From Bradyrhizobium canariense (GTDB lineage: Bacteria; Pseudomonadota; Alphaproteobacteria; Rhizobiales; Xanthobacteraceae), in NCBI RefSeq assembly GCF_018130465.1, contig NZ_JAFCKJ010000001.1, positions 434,001 through 498,000 on the forward strand: DNA of 64,000 nucleotides. Reading direction: 5' to 3'. Below the pieces are notes generated by a model, which saw only the letters and a program-made list of their open reading frames with translations, was not told the DNA's origin and did not search any database. Positions 1 through 8,985 of the stretch are shown one piece after another. The translations under genes and the position numbers were made by a program. Position 1 is the stretch's first letter. Every line of letters starts with the position of its first letter.

Positions 1-1366
1 CGTGTCCCTGTCGTTCGATGTCGTGCACCAGCCGTCGGCCGGATTGCACGAGCAGTTCCTTGTTCGCCTCCAGATCGTCGGCCAGCAGCCGCCCATTCCG
101 CTTCTTCCACACGCCGCCGATCATCACGGCCTCGATATTGGCAAGGCTCGTCTGCATCACCACGGTGGAAACGGGATCGTGCACCGGGACGAGGTTGAGA
201 TGGCTCGCATCGATGATGACGAGGTCGGCGAGCTTGCCCGGCGTCAGCGAGCCGATCTGGTCCTCGCGGCCGAGCATGCGGGCGCCTTCCATCGTGATCC
301 AGCGCAGCGCCTCGCGGACGGGGATTGTGGTCGTCGCCGGAATGGTGCCGCTGGCCTTGCGCGACTCGGCGTTGTCGAGTGCCCGCTGCATCGAGAGCGC
401 AACGCGCGCGGCGGCGAAGAGGTCGCCGGCCAGCACGGATTCCAGATCGATGCCGATGGTCGGCCGCACGCCGCGCTTGAGCAGCCGTCCGGTGATCGGA
501 AAGCCGTGGCCCTGGACCATCTCGTTCTCCGGCGTCACCGAGAAGGAGACGCCGAGGTCGACCATCTGGTCCAGGAGATCATCCGGCAGGTCGTTGCCAT
601 GGACGATGTTGACGCCGGTGCCGACGAGGCCCGCCTCGATCAGCTTCTTCCAGCCATCAGGCGTCTTCGCGGGGCCACCGCCCTGATGCATCGATGCGAT
701 CAGCTTGAGCTCGCGCGCCAGACGGAAATCGTGCATGGCGACGTCGAGCGTCGAATAGTGCGGGCCGAGGATGGCGAGCCCAAGCGTGACGAGGCCGTCG
801 CGGTCGGCGAGGGGCCCCGCCAGCAGTCGCTCGACCTCGCGGCGTGGATGCGGGATCTCCGAGAAATGCGGCTCGCCCGGTTTCGGCTCGGGCTTGGGCG
901 AGCCGTGGAAGAAGGCCGCGCGGATGCCGCTCTCGATCAGGCCGTGCACGGCGGCGTCGGTATGATCAGGCGTCGGATTGTTGTGGCACCAGTCCACCAG
1001 CGTGGTGGTACCTTGATTGATCTGGTTCAGCGCGCCCGCCAGCGTCGCGATATGGATGTCCTCGGGCCGGAAGACCGTTGCGAGCCCGGCATGCATGCGG
1101 CGGAAATATTCCAGCAGCGTCCAGTTCGCAGCATAGCCGCGTAAGCCCGTCTGCCAGGTGTGCATATGCGCGTTGATCAGGCCGGGGATGACGATGCGCC
1201 CGGTGCCGTCCACGATCTCCGTTTCGGCGCCGCCGCCGCCGAGGTCGATCGATCGACGCACGTCAACGATGCGGCTCCCCTCGATCAGCACGTCGCCGTC
1301 AGGTAAATCGCCGATCGCGTCATCCATGCTGATGATGACAGCGGATTTGATGAGCGTGCGCCGCAT
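1..1366 (-). CDS. Amidohydrolase, TRZ/ATZ (cytosine-deaminase-like) family, 3' end missing
   Basis: Metal-dependent hydrolase of the amidohydrolase superfamily, in the branch with atrazine/triazine hydrolases and S-adenosylhomocysteine deaminase-type enzymes; probably removes an amino group or other leaving group from a ring or amide. Read on the minus strand, the protein starts MRRTLIKSAVIISMDD, has the N-terminal metal motif NAHMHTW, then SMHQGG and VHGND (the later metal-binding histidines) and GIDLES, whose Asp fits the last metal ligand. Near the visible end comes the usual GSLTPGKLADLVIID. The stop lies beyond base 1. Its ATG is only 4 bp after the stop of the maleylacetate reductase gene, so the two are co-transcribed with the Dabb gene. 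Substrate unknown; the neighbour suggests an aromatic or heterocyclic compound. Confidence 0.88.
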   Translation of the reverse strand, partial: MRRTLIKSAVIISMDDAIGDLPDGDVLIEGSRIVDVRRSIDLGGGGAETEIVDGTGRIVIPGLINAHMHTWQTGLRGYAANWTLLEYFRRMHAGLATVFRPEDIHIATLAGALNQINQGTTTLVDWCHNNPTPDHTDAAVHGLIESGIRAAFFHGSPKPEPKPGEPHFSEIPHPRREVERLLAGPLADRDGLVTLGLAILGPHYSTLDVAMHDFRLARELKLIASMHQGGGPAKTPDGWKKLIEAGLVGTGVNIVHGNDLPDDLLDQMVDLGVSFSVTPENEMVQGHGFPITGRLLKRGVRPTIGIDLESVLAGDLFAAARVALSMQRALDNAESRKASGTIPATTTIPVREALRWITMEGARMLGREDQIGSLTPGKLADLVIIDASHLNLVPVHDPVSTVVMQTSLANIEAVMIGGVWKKRNGRLLADDLEANKELLVQSGRRLVHDIERQGH

Positions 1367-1370
1367 CGAA

Positions 1371-2450
1371 TCAAGCCACCGCTTTGACGGCGCCGGGCGG
1401 CTCACCGGCCCAGGCGCGCGCGATCAGGTCGCGGATGGCGTTGCGTTCGAGCGGGCGCGGGTTCCAGTAGGCGTTGGTGACGGCGAGGTCGGCAGCCTTG
1501 TCGATGCCGCCTTCGGGCATGCCGATGTCGCGCAATGCGAGCTTCGCACCCAGCCGCTTCGCAAGCTCGAAAAGCCCTTGCGATGCATCGGCGGCGCCGA
1601 TTGCGCGTGAGATGCGCGCCATCGCATCGGGCACGGCCGGCGCGTTGTAGGCCAGCGCGTGCGGCAGCACGATGGTGTGGGTCTCGGCGTGCGGCAGGTC
1701 GAAGGTGCCGCCGAGCGTGTGGCAGAGCTTGTGATGCAGCGCCATACCGACGGTGCCGAGGCAGACGCCGCACAGCCAGGCGCCATAGAGCGCTTCGGTG
1801 CGAGCCTCGCGGTCGTCGCCCTTGGCTGCGATGGCGGGCAGGGCACGTGCCAAGGCGCGAATGCCTTCTTCCGCCATCAGCGAGGTGACGGGATTGGTGT
1901 CGCGCGCGTAGAGCGCTTCGACCGCATGCGCGATCGCGTTGATGCCGGAGGTCGCGGCCAGGCTCGCCGGCAGCGTCAAAGTGAGGTCGACATCGTAGAT
2001 CACGGTCTCCGGCAGGATGGCGGCGTCGCGTACCGTGGTCTTCAGGCCGTTCTCGGTCTGGCCGACGATCGGCGTCATCTCCGAGCCGGCATAGGTGGTG
2101 GGAATGCAGAGCTGGTTGATTCCCGTGCGCAAGGCCAGCGCCTTGCCGAGGCCGGTGGTCGAGCCGCCGCCGAGCGAGACGACGCAGTCGGCCTCGCACG
2201 CCTTCATCGCCGCGAGCGCCCGCTCCGTGACCTCGACCGGCGTATGCATGGTCGCGCCCGGAAAGATGCCGGCGTAGAGCGGACCGAGCGCCGCGCCTAA
2301 GCTCTTGCCTTGCGCCTCCTGCTGCGGCGTCGTCAGCACCAGCGCGCGCTTGCCGCCGAGCCGCTCGACCTCGGTCTTGGCGCTAGCCAACGTTCCGCTG
2401 CCGAACACGACGCGGCAGGGCAGGTTTTCAAAGGTGAATGTACCGATCAT
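1371..2450 (-). CDS. Maleylacetate reductase (iron-type alcohol dehydrogenase family)
   Basis: NAD(P)H-dependent reductase that turns maleylacetate into 3-oxoadipate, the last step before the beta-ketoadipate pathway when hydroxyquinol, resorcinol or chlorinated/nitrated aromatics are degraded. The 359-residue protein begins MIGTFTFENLPCRVVFGSG and has the nucleotide-binding segment VVSLGGGSTTGLGKALA and the metal region HHKLCHTLGGTFDLPHAET, which is characteristic of maleylacetate reductases rather than general Fe-ADHs. Length is normal for the family. The start ATG at 2450 overlaps the stop of the upstream Dabb gene as ATGA, implying translational coupling; longer in-frame readings upstream run into that gene and are not the protein. 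The matching ring-cleavage dioxygenase is not in the window. Confidence 0.9.
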   Translation of the reverse strand: MIGTFTFENLPCRVVFGSGTLASAKTEVERLGGKRALVLTTPQQEAQGKSLGAALGPLYAGIFPGATMHTPVEVTERALAAMKACEADCVVSLGGGSTTGLGKALALRTGINQLCIPTTYAGSEMTPIVGQTENGLKTTVRDAAILPETVIYDVDLTLTLPASLAATSGINAIAHAVEALYARDTNPVTSLMAEEGIRALARALPAIAAKGDDREARTEALYGAWLCGVCLGTVGMALHHKLCHTLGGTFDLPHAETHTIVLPHALAYNAPAVPDAMARISRAIGAADASQGLFELAKRLGAKLALRDIGMPEGGIDKAADLAVTNAYWNPRPLERNAIRDLIARAWAGEPPGAVKAVA

Positions 2451-2770
2451 GCGCCGGTCTCTTTGACTGGATAATCGACCTGGAAGCGCCCGATCCGCAA
2501 GTCGCCCAGTGCCTCGCGCACGCGCAGATGTTCCGGATGAGTGGCGTAGGCCGCAAGCGCAGCGTGGTCGGTGAATTCGGAGAACAGAACGACGTCGCAG
2601 GCGTAGTCGACATCGCTGACATCGAGACCGACTTCGATATGGGTGAGGCCGTCGATCCGGCCGCGCAGCCCCTCGAACAGGGTCTTGACCTTGACCCGGG
2701 CGGCGGAACGCTCCGCTGGCGTCTCCCCGCGCAACCGCCACATCACGATGTGCCTGATCGGGCCCGACAT
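2447..2770 (-). CDS. Dabb-domain (stress-responsive A/B barrel) protein
   Basis: Small 107-residue protein with the dimeric alpha/beta-barrel Dabb fold: it starts MSGPIRHIVMWRLRG and contains the conserved central segment DVVLFSEFTDHAALAAYATH. Dabb proteins are small homodimers; some are accessory enzymes acting on aromatic or polyketide substrates and others have no known activity. Here it is the first gene of the minus-strand operon with maleylacetate reductase and an amidohydrolase, which favours a role in the same catabolic route, for example isomerising or cyclising an intermediate. It is divergent from the LysR gene, with 108 bp between the two starts. Confidence 0.88.
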   Translation of the reverse strand: MSGPIRHIVMWRLRGETPAERSAARVKVKTLFEGLRGRIDGLTHIEVGLDVSDVDYACDVVLFSEFTDHAALAAYATHPEHLRVREALGDLRIGRFQVDYPVKETGA

Positions 2771-2878
2771 TTCCCTGTTTCCTCGCCTGCTATCTTGCTT
2801 GTGTTGGGACCATTTTGACTTGCGGGATGCGGAAATAAAGGTCAATAATCGTAAGTCTCTTTTCCTATTTGCGAAAAA
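2771..2878. promoter_or_regulatory. Divergent promoter region between Dabb operon and lysR
   Basis: This 108-bp AT-richer spacer separates two divergent starts, the usual place for a LysR-type operator. TTGAC (2816-2820) and GTCAA (2841-2845) form widely spaced inverted arms, and runs of A and T occur near both starts. No exact promoter can be assigned by eye. Confidence 0.45.
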
Positions 2879-3802
2879 ATGGACCGCCTGCTCCAGTTGG
2901 AAGTGTTCTCCAAGACGGCCGAGCTCGGCAGCCTGTCCAAAGCTGCAGAAGCCCTGCGCATGTCGAATGCTGCGGCCAGCCGTCATCTCAGCGCGCTCGA
3001 GGGGCGCCTTGCGGTCCGGTTGATCGAGCGCAACACCCGTCGGCTGTGGTTGACGGAGGCGGGGCAGGAGCTGCTGGAGCGCTCGAGCCGGGTCTTGAGC
3101 GAACTCGCGGAGGCCGAGGACATCGTCAGCGACCGCGCGCTCTCGCCGCAGGGCACGCTGCGGGTCACGAGCTCGCTGTCCTTTGCGGTGATCTATCTGG
3201 CGCCGATGCTGCCGGCCTTCCGCGCGCGCTATCCGAAGCTCAACATGCAGATCACGACCGCCAACAGGTACTCCGATTTCATCGAGGCCGGCATCGACGT
3301 GGCGATCAGGACGCGCGAGCAGGAGCCGGATTCGAACATCATCGTCCGCCGCATCGGCCAGATGCGGCGTGTGCTCGCTGCTGCGCCCTCATATCTTGCA
3401 AGCTGCGGCGAGCCGGAACAGCCCGTCGATCTCGCGCGCCATAACATGCTGGTCTACAATCTCGCCAACGATCCCTATTCGCTGCGCCTGCGCCAAGGCC
3501 ATGGCGCGCAGACTGTCCGCATCACGCCGACGCTCGACAGCAACGACGGCCAGGTCATCCGCGGCGCCGCGCTGGCGGGGCTCGGCATTCTCATCCAGCC
3601 GCTCTACATCGTGCAAAGCGATATCGCGGCGGGCCGTCTCGTCCCGGTCCTGGTGGACTGGGAGCTGCCGCTGCTCACGATGAACATCGCCTATCAGAAC
3701 CGTGCCGGACTGCCCGCCAAGATCAGGGTTTTCTCCGACTTCCTGGTCACCCACATCCGCGAGCATTCGCAGCCGGGGATCTGGATCGACGCGGCGAAGT
3801 GA
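2879..3802 (+). CDS. LysR-family transcriptional regulator
   Basis: DNA-binding regulator of 307 residues. The N-terminal winged helix (about residues 1-60) reads MDRLLQLEVFSKTAELGSLS, then SKAAEALRMSNAAASRHLSA, the recognition helix-turn-helix typical of LysR proteins. The rest is a periplasmic-binding-protein-like effector domain, starting around GTLRVTSSLSFAVIYLAPML. It diverges from the Dabb/maleylacetate reductase/amidohydrolase operon and probably controls it in response to a pathway intermediate. The HTH-plus-effector layout and length are normal. It could instead act on the plus-strand hydroxylase operon further right, but that one has its own MarR regulator. Confidence 0.92.
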   Translation: MDRLLQLEVFSKTAELGSLSKAAEALRMSNAAASRHLSALEGRLAVRLIERNTRRLWLTEAGQELLERSSRVLSELAEAEDIVSDRALSPQGTLRVTSSLSFAVIYLAPMLPAFRARYPKLNMQITTANRYSDFIEAGIDVAIRTREQEPDSNIIVRRIGQMRRVLAAAPSYLASCGEPEQPVDLARHNMLVYNLANDPYSLRLRQGHGAQTVRITPTLDSNDGQVIRGAALAGLGILIQPLYIVQSDIAAGRLVPVLVDWELPLLTMNIAYQNRAGLPAKIRVFSDFLVTHIREHSQPGIWIDAAK

Positions 3803-3845
3803 GCGACATTCTCGAATTCAGGCGGCTTTGTAGAAGGCACATCCA

Positions 3846-4313
3846 TTGAAAGCCAGGACATCCGGCACCGCATGGCGGCATGCCAACATCGGTCGCCTGC
3901 TCAACAACGCGGTGCGGCGCTTCGAAGGTCGTGTGCTCGAGCTGATGAGCGAGAAGGGGCACGACGAAACGCGGATCGCGCATGTCGGTCTCACGCGCAA
4001 TCTCGACGTGGAGGGGACCAGACTGACGGAGCTTGCCCGCCGCGCCTCCATGAGCAAGCAGGCGATGGGCGAGCTGGTCGATCAATGCGCCGAGCTCGGC
4101 CTGGTCGATCGCATCGCCGATCCGACCGATCGGCGCGCGCGCATCGTCATGTTCACGCCGGCGGGGCGCAAATGGCTCGATGCGTTCCGCGATGCCGTCG
4201 ACGTCGCCGAGCAGGAGATGCGCGCCGAGCTCGGCAAGGCCACGATGGATGCGATCCTGAAGGGACTGGCGGTCTATGGCGCGACCTTCGACACGCTCGA
4301 CGACGTCAATTAG
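3846..4313 (+). CDS. MarR-family transcriptional regulator
   Basis: Winged-helix regulator of about 155 residues. The wHTH segment is clear: RLTELARRASMSKQAMGELV followed by the wing DPTDRRARIVMFTPAGR, the MarR signature. The start used is TTG at 3846; the nearby ATG at 3872 is in another frame. It is followed after 67 bp by the FAD hydroxylase gene and reads in the same direction, so it may lead that catabolic operon and repress it until an aromatic ligand binds. Two direct repeats two helical turns apart begin right at its stop codon (see 4311-4341). Confidence 0.88.
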   Translation: MKARTSGTAWRHANIGRLLNNAVRRFEGRVLELMSEKGHDETRIAHVGLTRNLDVEGTRLTELARRASMSKQAMGELVDQCAELGLVDRIADPTDRRARIVMFTPAGRKWLDAFRDAVDVAEQEMRAELGKATMDAILKGLAVYGATFDTLDDVN

Positions 4314-4341
4314 TCAGGCTGCTTGACGATATAGTCAGGCT
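4311..4341. promoter_or_regulatory. Tandem direct repeat, candidate operator of the catabolic operon
   Basis: TAGTCAGGCT occurs at 4311-4320 and again at 4332-4341, 21 bp apart, which places both copies on one face of the helix. The first copy overlaps the MarR stop codon, and both lie just ahead of the FAD hydroxylase start. The position fits a MarR operator that controls the hydroxylase genes; this is inference from spacing and context. Confidence 0.5.
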
Positions 4342-4380
4342 ACCTTACCATGCAGGATAATGCTGGTAGGGAGAAGCATC

Positions 4381-6066
4381 TTGGAAACATGTCTGACGGC
4401 CTCGGTGCTCATCGTGGGCGGGGGGCCCTGCGGCCTGATGCTCGCCAACGAGCTCGGCCGGCGCGGCGTGTCCGCGATCCTGGTCGATGAAAAGCCGGGC
4501 ACGGCGTTCAATCCGCAAGCCAATGCGACGCAAGCGCGCTCGATGGAGCACTATCGGCGGCTGGGTTTTGCCGACGAGATCCGCCGCGAAGGCCTGCCTG
4601 CGGATTATCCGACCGACGTTGCGTATTTCACGCGCTACGCCGGTTACGAGCTGGCCCGATTTCAGTTGCCGTCGTCGTCACGCGCGAGCGAGCTCGTCAA
4701 GGGCATGTCGGGCTCCTGGAGCGCGGCCGAGCTGCCGCATCGGGTCTCGCAAAAATATGTCGAGGCGGTGCTGCGCCGCCATGCCGAACGAATCCCCGGA
4801 GTAAAGCTCAACTATGGCCACCGGCTGATCGGCTATGTCGAGAGCGACGGCATCGTCGCCGACGTCGAATGTCTCGATGATGGCGGCCGCTTGCAGGTCC
4901 GGGCCGACTTCCTGGTCGGGGCGGACGGGCCGCGCTCGATGGTCCGGCAGTCACTCGGGATCGTCTACGGCGGCGAAACCGGAATGCAGCGCGATTTCAT
5001 GGGCGGCCGCATGCTGGCGGTCTATCTCCGTTCGCCCGGATTCTACGCGAGCATTCCGCACGCCAAGGCGTGGATGTACAATTGCTTCAACGGCGACCGC
5101 CGCGCCTTCATGGCATCCGTGAACGGTCGCGACGAATTCGCGTTTCACACGCAGCTTCGACCCGGCGAAGACGAGAGTGCGATCACGATCAACGAGGCCA
5201 AGGCCGCGTTCCAGCGCGCCTGCGGCACACCGATCGACTGCGAAGTGCTGTCGTTCCTGACCTGGACCGCCGGTCACGCGCTGGTCGCGAATGGAATGCA
5301 GCGCGGCAGGGTGTTCCTCGGCGGCGACGCCGCGCATCTGTTCACGCCGACCGGCGGGCTTGGCTACAACACGGCGATCGAGGATGCGGTCAATCTCGGC
5401 TGGAAACTCGCAAGCGTCGTCAAGGGTGTGAGCCCGGCGGGGCTGCTCGACAGCTATGAGATCGAGCGGCGTCCGGTGGCGCTACGCAACACCGATTATG
5501 CGCGCCGCTTTGCCGACTCCCTCGGTCTGTTCGCTCCCGCGCCTGACATCGAGGACGCCACGGACGCCGGCGGCGAGGCGCGGCGGACGGCGGGCGTCTA
5601 TCTCGAACAGCACGCCCGCGCCGAATTCAACATCCCCGGCGTCACCTTCGGCGGGCGCTACGACGGCTCGCCGATCATCGTCTCCGATGGCAGCCAGCCG
5701 CCGCCCGACGCCGCGAACGTCTACGTTCCGAGCGCCTGTCCCGGCGGCCGCGCTCCGCATGCGTGGTTGGACGACGGCGTCTCCTTGTACGACCTGTTCG
5801 GGTTCGAGTGGACGCTGCTCCAGTTCGGCGAGGTCATGTCCGCTCATGCGTCATTCGCCGAGACCGTCCGCGCGATCGGGGTCGAGGTGAAACTCGTCAC
5901 GCTGCCGAAATCCCTGCGCGATCTCTACGAGGCGGATCTCGCCCTGATACGCCCCGACCAGATCGTGGCCTGGCGCGGCAGCGCATCACAGGCCGGGATG
6001 ATCGGACACGTCCTTGCCCGCGCGCTCGCACACAACGCGAGCGACGGCGCGCGCCTGGCAAGCTGA
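4381..6066 (+). CDS. FAD-dependent aromatic monooxygenase (PheA/TfdB/MhpA-like)
   Basis: Flavoprotein hydroxylase that would use NAD(P)H and O2 to hydroxylate a phenolic ring. Evidence: N-terminal FAD dinucleotide-binding motif VLIVGGGPCGLMLANELGRR; the DG-type motif FLVGADGPRSMVRQSLG near residue 180; and the second FAD motif VFLGGDAAHLFTPTGGLGYN, then TAIEDAVNLGWKLA. A C-terminal thioredoxin-like extension follows, giving about 561 residues, normal for the TfdB/MhpA group. I chose TTG at 4381, which is preceded by GGGAGAAG at good spacing; an in-frame ATG at 4360 is possible but poorly placed. It is first in a plus-strand run with transporter, aldehyde dehydrogenase and benzoylformate decarboxylase. 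The exact phenolic substrate cannot be read from sequence. Confidence 0.88.
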   Translation: METCLTASVLIVGGGPCGLMLANELGRRGVSAILVDEKPGTAFNPQANATQARSMEHYRRLGFADEIRREGLPADYPTDVAYFTRYAGYELARFQLPSSSRASELVKGMSGSWSAAELPHRVSQKYVEAVLRRHAERIPGVKLNYGHRLIGYVESDGIVADVECLDDGGRLQVRADFLVGADGPRSMVRQSLGIVYGGETGMQRDFMGGRMLAVYLRSPGFYASIPHAKAWMYNCFNGDRRAFMASVNGRDEFAFHTQLRPGEDESAITINEAKAAFQRACGTPIDCEVLSFLTWTAGHALVANGMQRGRVFLGGDAAHLFTPTGGLGYNTAIEDAVNLGWKLASVVKGVSPAGLLDSYEIERRPVALRNTDYARRFADSLGLFAPAPDIEDATDAGGEARRTAGVYLEQHARAEFNIPGVTFGGRYDGSPIIVSDGSQPPPDAANVYVPSACPGGRAPHAWLDDGVSLYDLFGFEWTLLQFGEVMSAHASFAETVRAIGVEVKLVTLPKSLRDLYEADLALIRPDQIVAWRGSASQAGMIGHVLARALAHNASDGARLAS

Positions 6067-6145
6067 TCGACTCTCGCCGTCGCATCCGATCAACGGCTGC
6101 GCGGCCAACAATAACAAAACGACAATGACACCGGAGGAGGAAACC

Positions 6146-7465
6146 GTGACGACAAGAGCGTTGGAGCACTACGACGATCATGCCGCCGCCACTGCCGAGC
6201 AGACGGCGAGCAGCCGCCGGCGCATCCTGATCGCCGGCACCATCGGCACCGCGATCGAATGGTACGACTTCTTCATCTACGGCCTGATCGCGCCGCTGGT
6301 GTTCGATCAGCTGTTCTTTCCGAAGTTCGACCAGCTTACGGCGACCATTGCGGTGTTCGCGACGTTCTCAGTCGGATTTCTGGCGCGGCCGCTCGGCGGA
6401 CTTGTGTTCGGTCATTTCGGCGACCGCCTCGGCCGAAAGTCCGTCTTGCTGTGCACGTTGCTCATGATGGGACTTGCGACCATGTCGATCGGACTATTGC
6501 CGACCTACGCCAGCGTGGGTGTGGCCGCGACCGTCGCGCTGGTCATGCTGCGCTTCCTCCAGGGTTTTGCGCTCGGCGGCGAGTCGACCGCGGCGATCCT
6601 CATGGCGATCGAGACGGCGCCCGGCCACCAGCGGGGCTTCTCGGCCGCGGTGATCCAGGCCGCAGGACCCGTCGGCGTCGTGCTCGCCTCGTTTGCGGCG
6701 CTCACGATCTCGCGGCTGCCGGAAGCGGACCTGCTGTCATGGGGCTGGCGCGTTCCGTTCCTGATCAGCGCGGTGCTGGTCGCGCTCGGCGTCTACATGC
6801 GCCTGCGCATCGAGGAGAGCGCGACATTCCGCGAGGCGGAGGTGACTGAAGCAGCTCCTGTGGTCGAGGCACTGAGGGAGCATTGGCGGCCGATCCTCAT
6901 CGTGTTCTTCGCAGAGATGGCGCAGACATCCTATTTCTATCTGACGGCCATCTTCACCATCTCCTTCGCGACCCGTCAACTCGGCGTCCAGAAGGACGTC
7001 ATCACGCAGGCCGTGCTGTTCGCCAATCTCGTCGGGCTCGTTGCGATGCCCCTCATCGGCGCCTGGTCCGACCGCATCGGACGCAAGCGTCTGTTTCTGG
7101 CCGGCGTCGTGCTCGCGGCCATCTCGATGTTTGCATTCTACGGTGCGGTTGCGACCCGTGACACGATGCTGGTGACGGGCGCGGTGATCCTCGCCGCGGG
7201 GGTGATCCATCCGCTGATGTTCGGCAGCGAAGGGAGCTATTTCCCGGAACTGTTCCCGACCCGCATTCGCTTCACCGGAGTATCGATCGGAAAGCAGCTC
7301 GGGACGGTGCTGGGCGGCGGCATCGCGCCGCTGGTCGCCACCAGCCTGTTTGCGCAGACGGGCTCCACCTACGCGATATCTGGTTACTACCTCGCGCTCG
7401 CGCTTGCCGCGATCATCGCACTCGGCTTCGCGCGCGAAACCGGTAAATCGCGCCTGCTCGGCTAG
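6146..7465 (+). CDS. MFS transporter, metabolite:H+ symporter (MHS) family
   Basis: Twelve-helix inner-membrane importer of the MHS group, which includes carriers for aromatic acids, shikimate and alpha-ketoglutarate. The signature GTAIEWYDFFIYGLIAPLVF opens the first helix, and GHFGDRLGRKSVLL is the classic MFS loop 2-3 motif; a second copy, WSDRIGRKRLFL, occurs in the other half. About 439 residues. The start GTG at 6146 is preceded by a strong GGAGGAGG ribosome site; longer in-frame readings lack one. Placed between the hydroxylase and aldehyde dehydrogenase genes, it most likely imports the aromatic acid that the operon degrades. Confidence 0.9.
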   Translation: MTTRALEHYDDHAAATAEQTASSRRRILIAGTIGTAIEWYDFFIYGLIAPLVFDQLFFPKFDQLTATIAVFATFSVGFLARPLGGLVFGHFGDRLGRKSVLLCTLLMMGLATMSIGLLPTYASVGVAATVALVMLRFLQGFALGGESTAAILMAIETAPGHQRGFSAAVIQAAGPVGVVLASFAALTISRLPEADLLSWGWRVPFLISAVLVALGVYMRLRIEESATFREAEVTEAAPVVEALREHWRPILIVFFAEMAQTSYFYLTAIFTISFATRQLGVQKDVITQAVLFANLVGLVAMPLIGAWSDRIGRKRLFLAGVVLAAISMFAFYGAVATRDTMLVTGAVILAAGVIHPLMFGSEGSYFPELFPTRIRFTGVSIGKQLGTVLGGGIAPLVATSLFAQTGSTYAISGYYLALALAAIIALGFARETGKSRLLG

Positions 7466-7500
7466 GCCGAGCGCCATCACCCAACATCAGGGAGGTTTTC

Positions 7501-8949
7501 ATGGACGTCAGTCTTCTCATCAACGGGCAGGATCAGGCCGCTTCCGGCGGCAAGGTGTTCGAGCGGCGCAATCCGCTGTCGCAGGAGGTCGCAAGCCGCG
7601 CGGCCGCGGCGACCGCTTCCGATGCCGACGCCGCGGTGGCGGCGGCCTCCGCCGCGCTTGCCGCATGGTCGGCGCTCGGCCCGAACGCGAGGCGCGCTCT
7701 GTTGCTGAAGGCCGCAGATGCGCTCGAGGCCAAGCGCGACGCCTTCATCCGGATCATGATGGCCGAGATCGGCACGACAGAGATCTGGTCGGCCTTCAAC
7801 GTCAAGCTCGCGACCGGCATGCTGCGCGAAGCCGCGTCGCTCACCACGCAGATCGCCGGCGAGGTAATCCCGTCAGACAAGCCGGGATGTCTCGCGATGT
7901 CCGTTCGTCAGCCGGCCGGCGTGTGCCTCGGCATCGCGCCGTGGAACGCGCCGATCATTCTCGGCGTTCGCGCCGTGGCGACGGCGCTGGCCTGCGGCAA
8001 TACGGTCGTGCTCAAGGCGTCCGAGATTTGCCCGGGAACGCACCGGCTGATCGGAGATATCTTCAAGGACGCAGGCTTTCCGCCCGGTGTCGTGAATGTC
8101 CTGACCAACGCACCGGCCGATGCGCCCGCTCTGGTCGAGCGCCTCATCGCCAGTCCTGCCGTGCGGCGGATCAACTTCACCGGCTCGACCCGCGTCGGCC
8201 GCGTCATCGCCGAACTCGCCGGGCGCCACCTCAAGCCGGCGCTGCTCGAGCTTGGGGGCAAGGCGCCTCTGGTCGTGCTCGACGATGCCGACCTCGACGC
8301 TGCCGTCGCCGCGGTGGCGTTCGGCGCCTTCATCAATCAGGGCCAGGTCTGCATGTCGACCGAGCGGGTGATCGTCGACGAGGCGGTGGCCGCGTCCTTT
8401 GTCGAGAAGCTCGCGAAGAAGACGGCTGCGCTTCCGGCCGGCGATCCGCGCTCCGGTCCGGTGGTCGTCGGCTCGATGATCGACGAAGCGCCGGCCAAGC
8501 ATGTCGTTGCGCTGATCGACGACGCGATCGGCAAGGGCGCCGTCAAGCTCGCGGGCGGCGACCGTGTTGGCACGGTCGTCCCGGCCACCGTGCTCGACCG
8601 CGTGGTGCCCGGCATGCGCATTTACACCGAAGAAAGCTTTGGTCCCGTCGTCTCGGTGATCCGCGCAAATGGCGTGGACGACGCCGTGCGGCTCGCCAAT
8701 GATACCGAGTACGGCCTCTCGGCCGCCGTGTTCGGCCGCGACGTCGCGCGGGCGCTGACGGTGGCGCAGCGTATCGAGAGCGGCATCTGCCACGTCAACG
8801 GCCCGACCGTGCATGACGAGGCGCAGATGCCGTTCGGCGGCGTGAAGGGATCGGGCTACGGCCGCTTCGGCGGCCAGGCCGGGATCGCCGAGTTCACCGA
8901 TCTGCGCTGGATCACCATTGAGACGCAGCCGCAGCACTATCCCTTCTAA
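7501..8949 (+). CDS. Aldehyde dehydrogenase (aromatic aldehyde type)
   Basis: NAD(P)+-dependent dehydrogenase of 482 residues that oxidises an aldehyde to the acid. It contains the NAD-binding and glutamate motif RINFFTG-type segment INFTGSTRVGRVIAELAGRH, the general-base motif LLELGGKAPLVVLDDADLD, and the catalytic cysteine in NQGQVCMSTERVIVDE. The form GQxCMSTER is common in vanillin, salicylaldehyde and benzaldehyde dehydrogenases. ATG is preceded by GGGAGG. It lies 36 bp after the transporter and 36 bp before the benzoylformate decarboxylase gene, so it would convert the aromatic aldehyde released by the decarboxylase to a benzoate. Confidence 0.92.
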   Translation: MDVSLLINGQDQAASGGKVFERRNPLSQEVASRAAAATASDADAAVAAASAALAAWSALGPNARRALLLKAADALEAKRDAFIRIMMAEIGTTEIWSAFNVKLATGMLREAASLTTQIAGEVIPSDKPGCLAMSVRQPAGVCLGIAPWNAPIILGVRAVATALACGNTVVLKASEICPGTHRLIGDIFKDAGFPPGVVNVLTNAPADAPALVERLIASPAVRRINFTGSTRVGRVIAELAGRHLKPALLELGGKAPLVVLDDADLDAAVAAVAFGAFINQGQVCMSTERVIVDEAVAASFVEKLAKKTAALPAGDPRSGPVVVGSMIDEAPAKHVVALIDDAIGKGAVKLAGGDRVGTVVPATVLDRVVPGMRIYTEESFGPVVSVIRANGVDDAVRLANDTEYGLSAAVFGRDVARALTVAQRIESGICHVNGPTVHDEAQMPFGGVKGSGYGRFGGQAGIAEFTDLRWITIETQPQHYPF

Positions 8950-8985
8950 CCAAGCAGCAAGCGAAGCCCACCAGGACGTCAGTTC

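Noticed and set aside
2-1144. Long plus-strand open frame of 380 codons at the left edge
   Set aside because: It lies opposite the amidohydrolase gene, whose minus-strand protein has clear metal motifs; high GC creates long open shadow frames.
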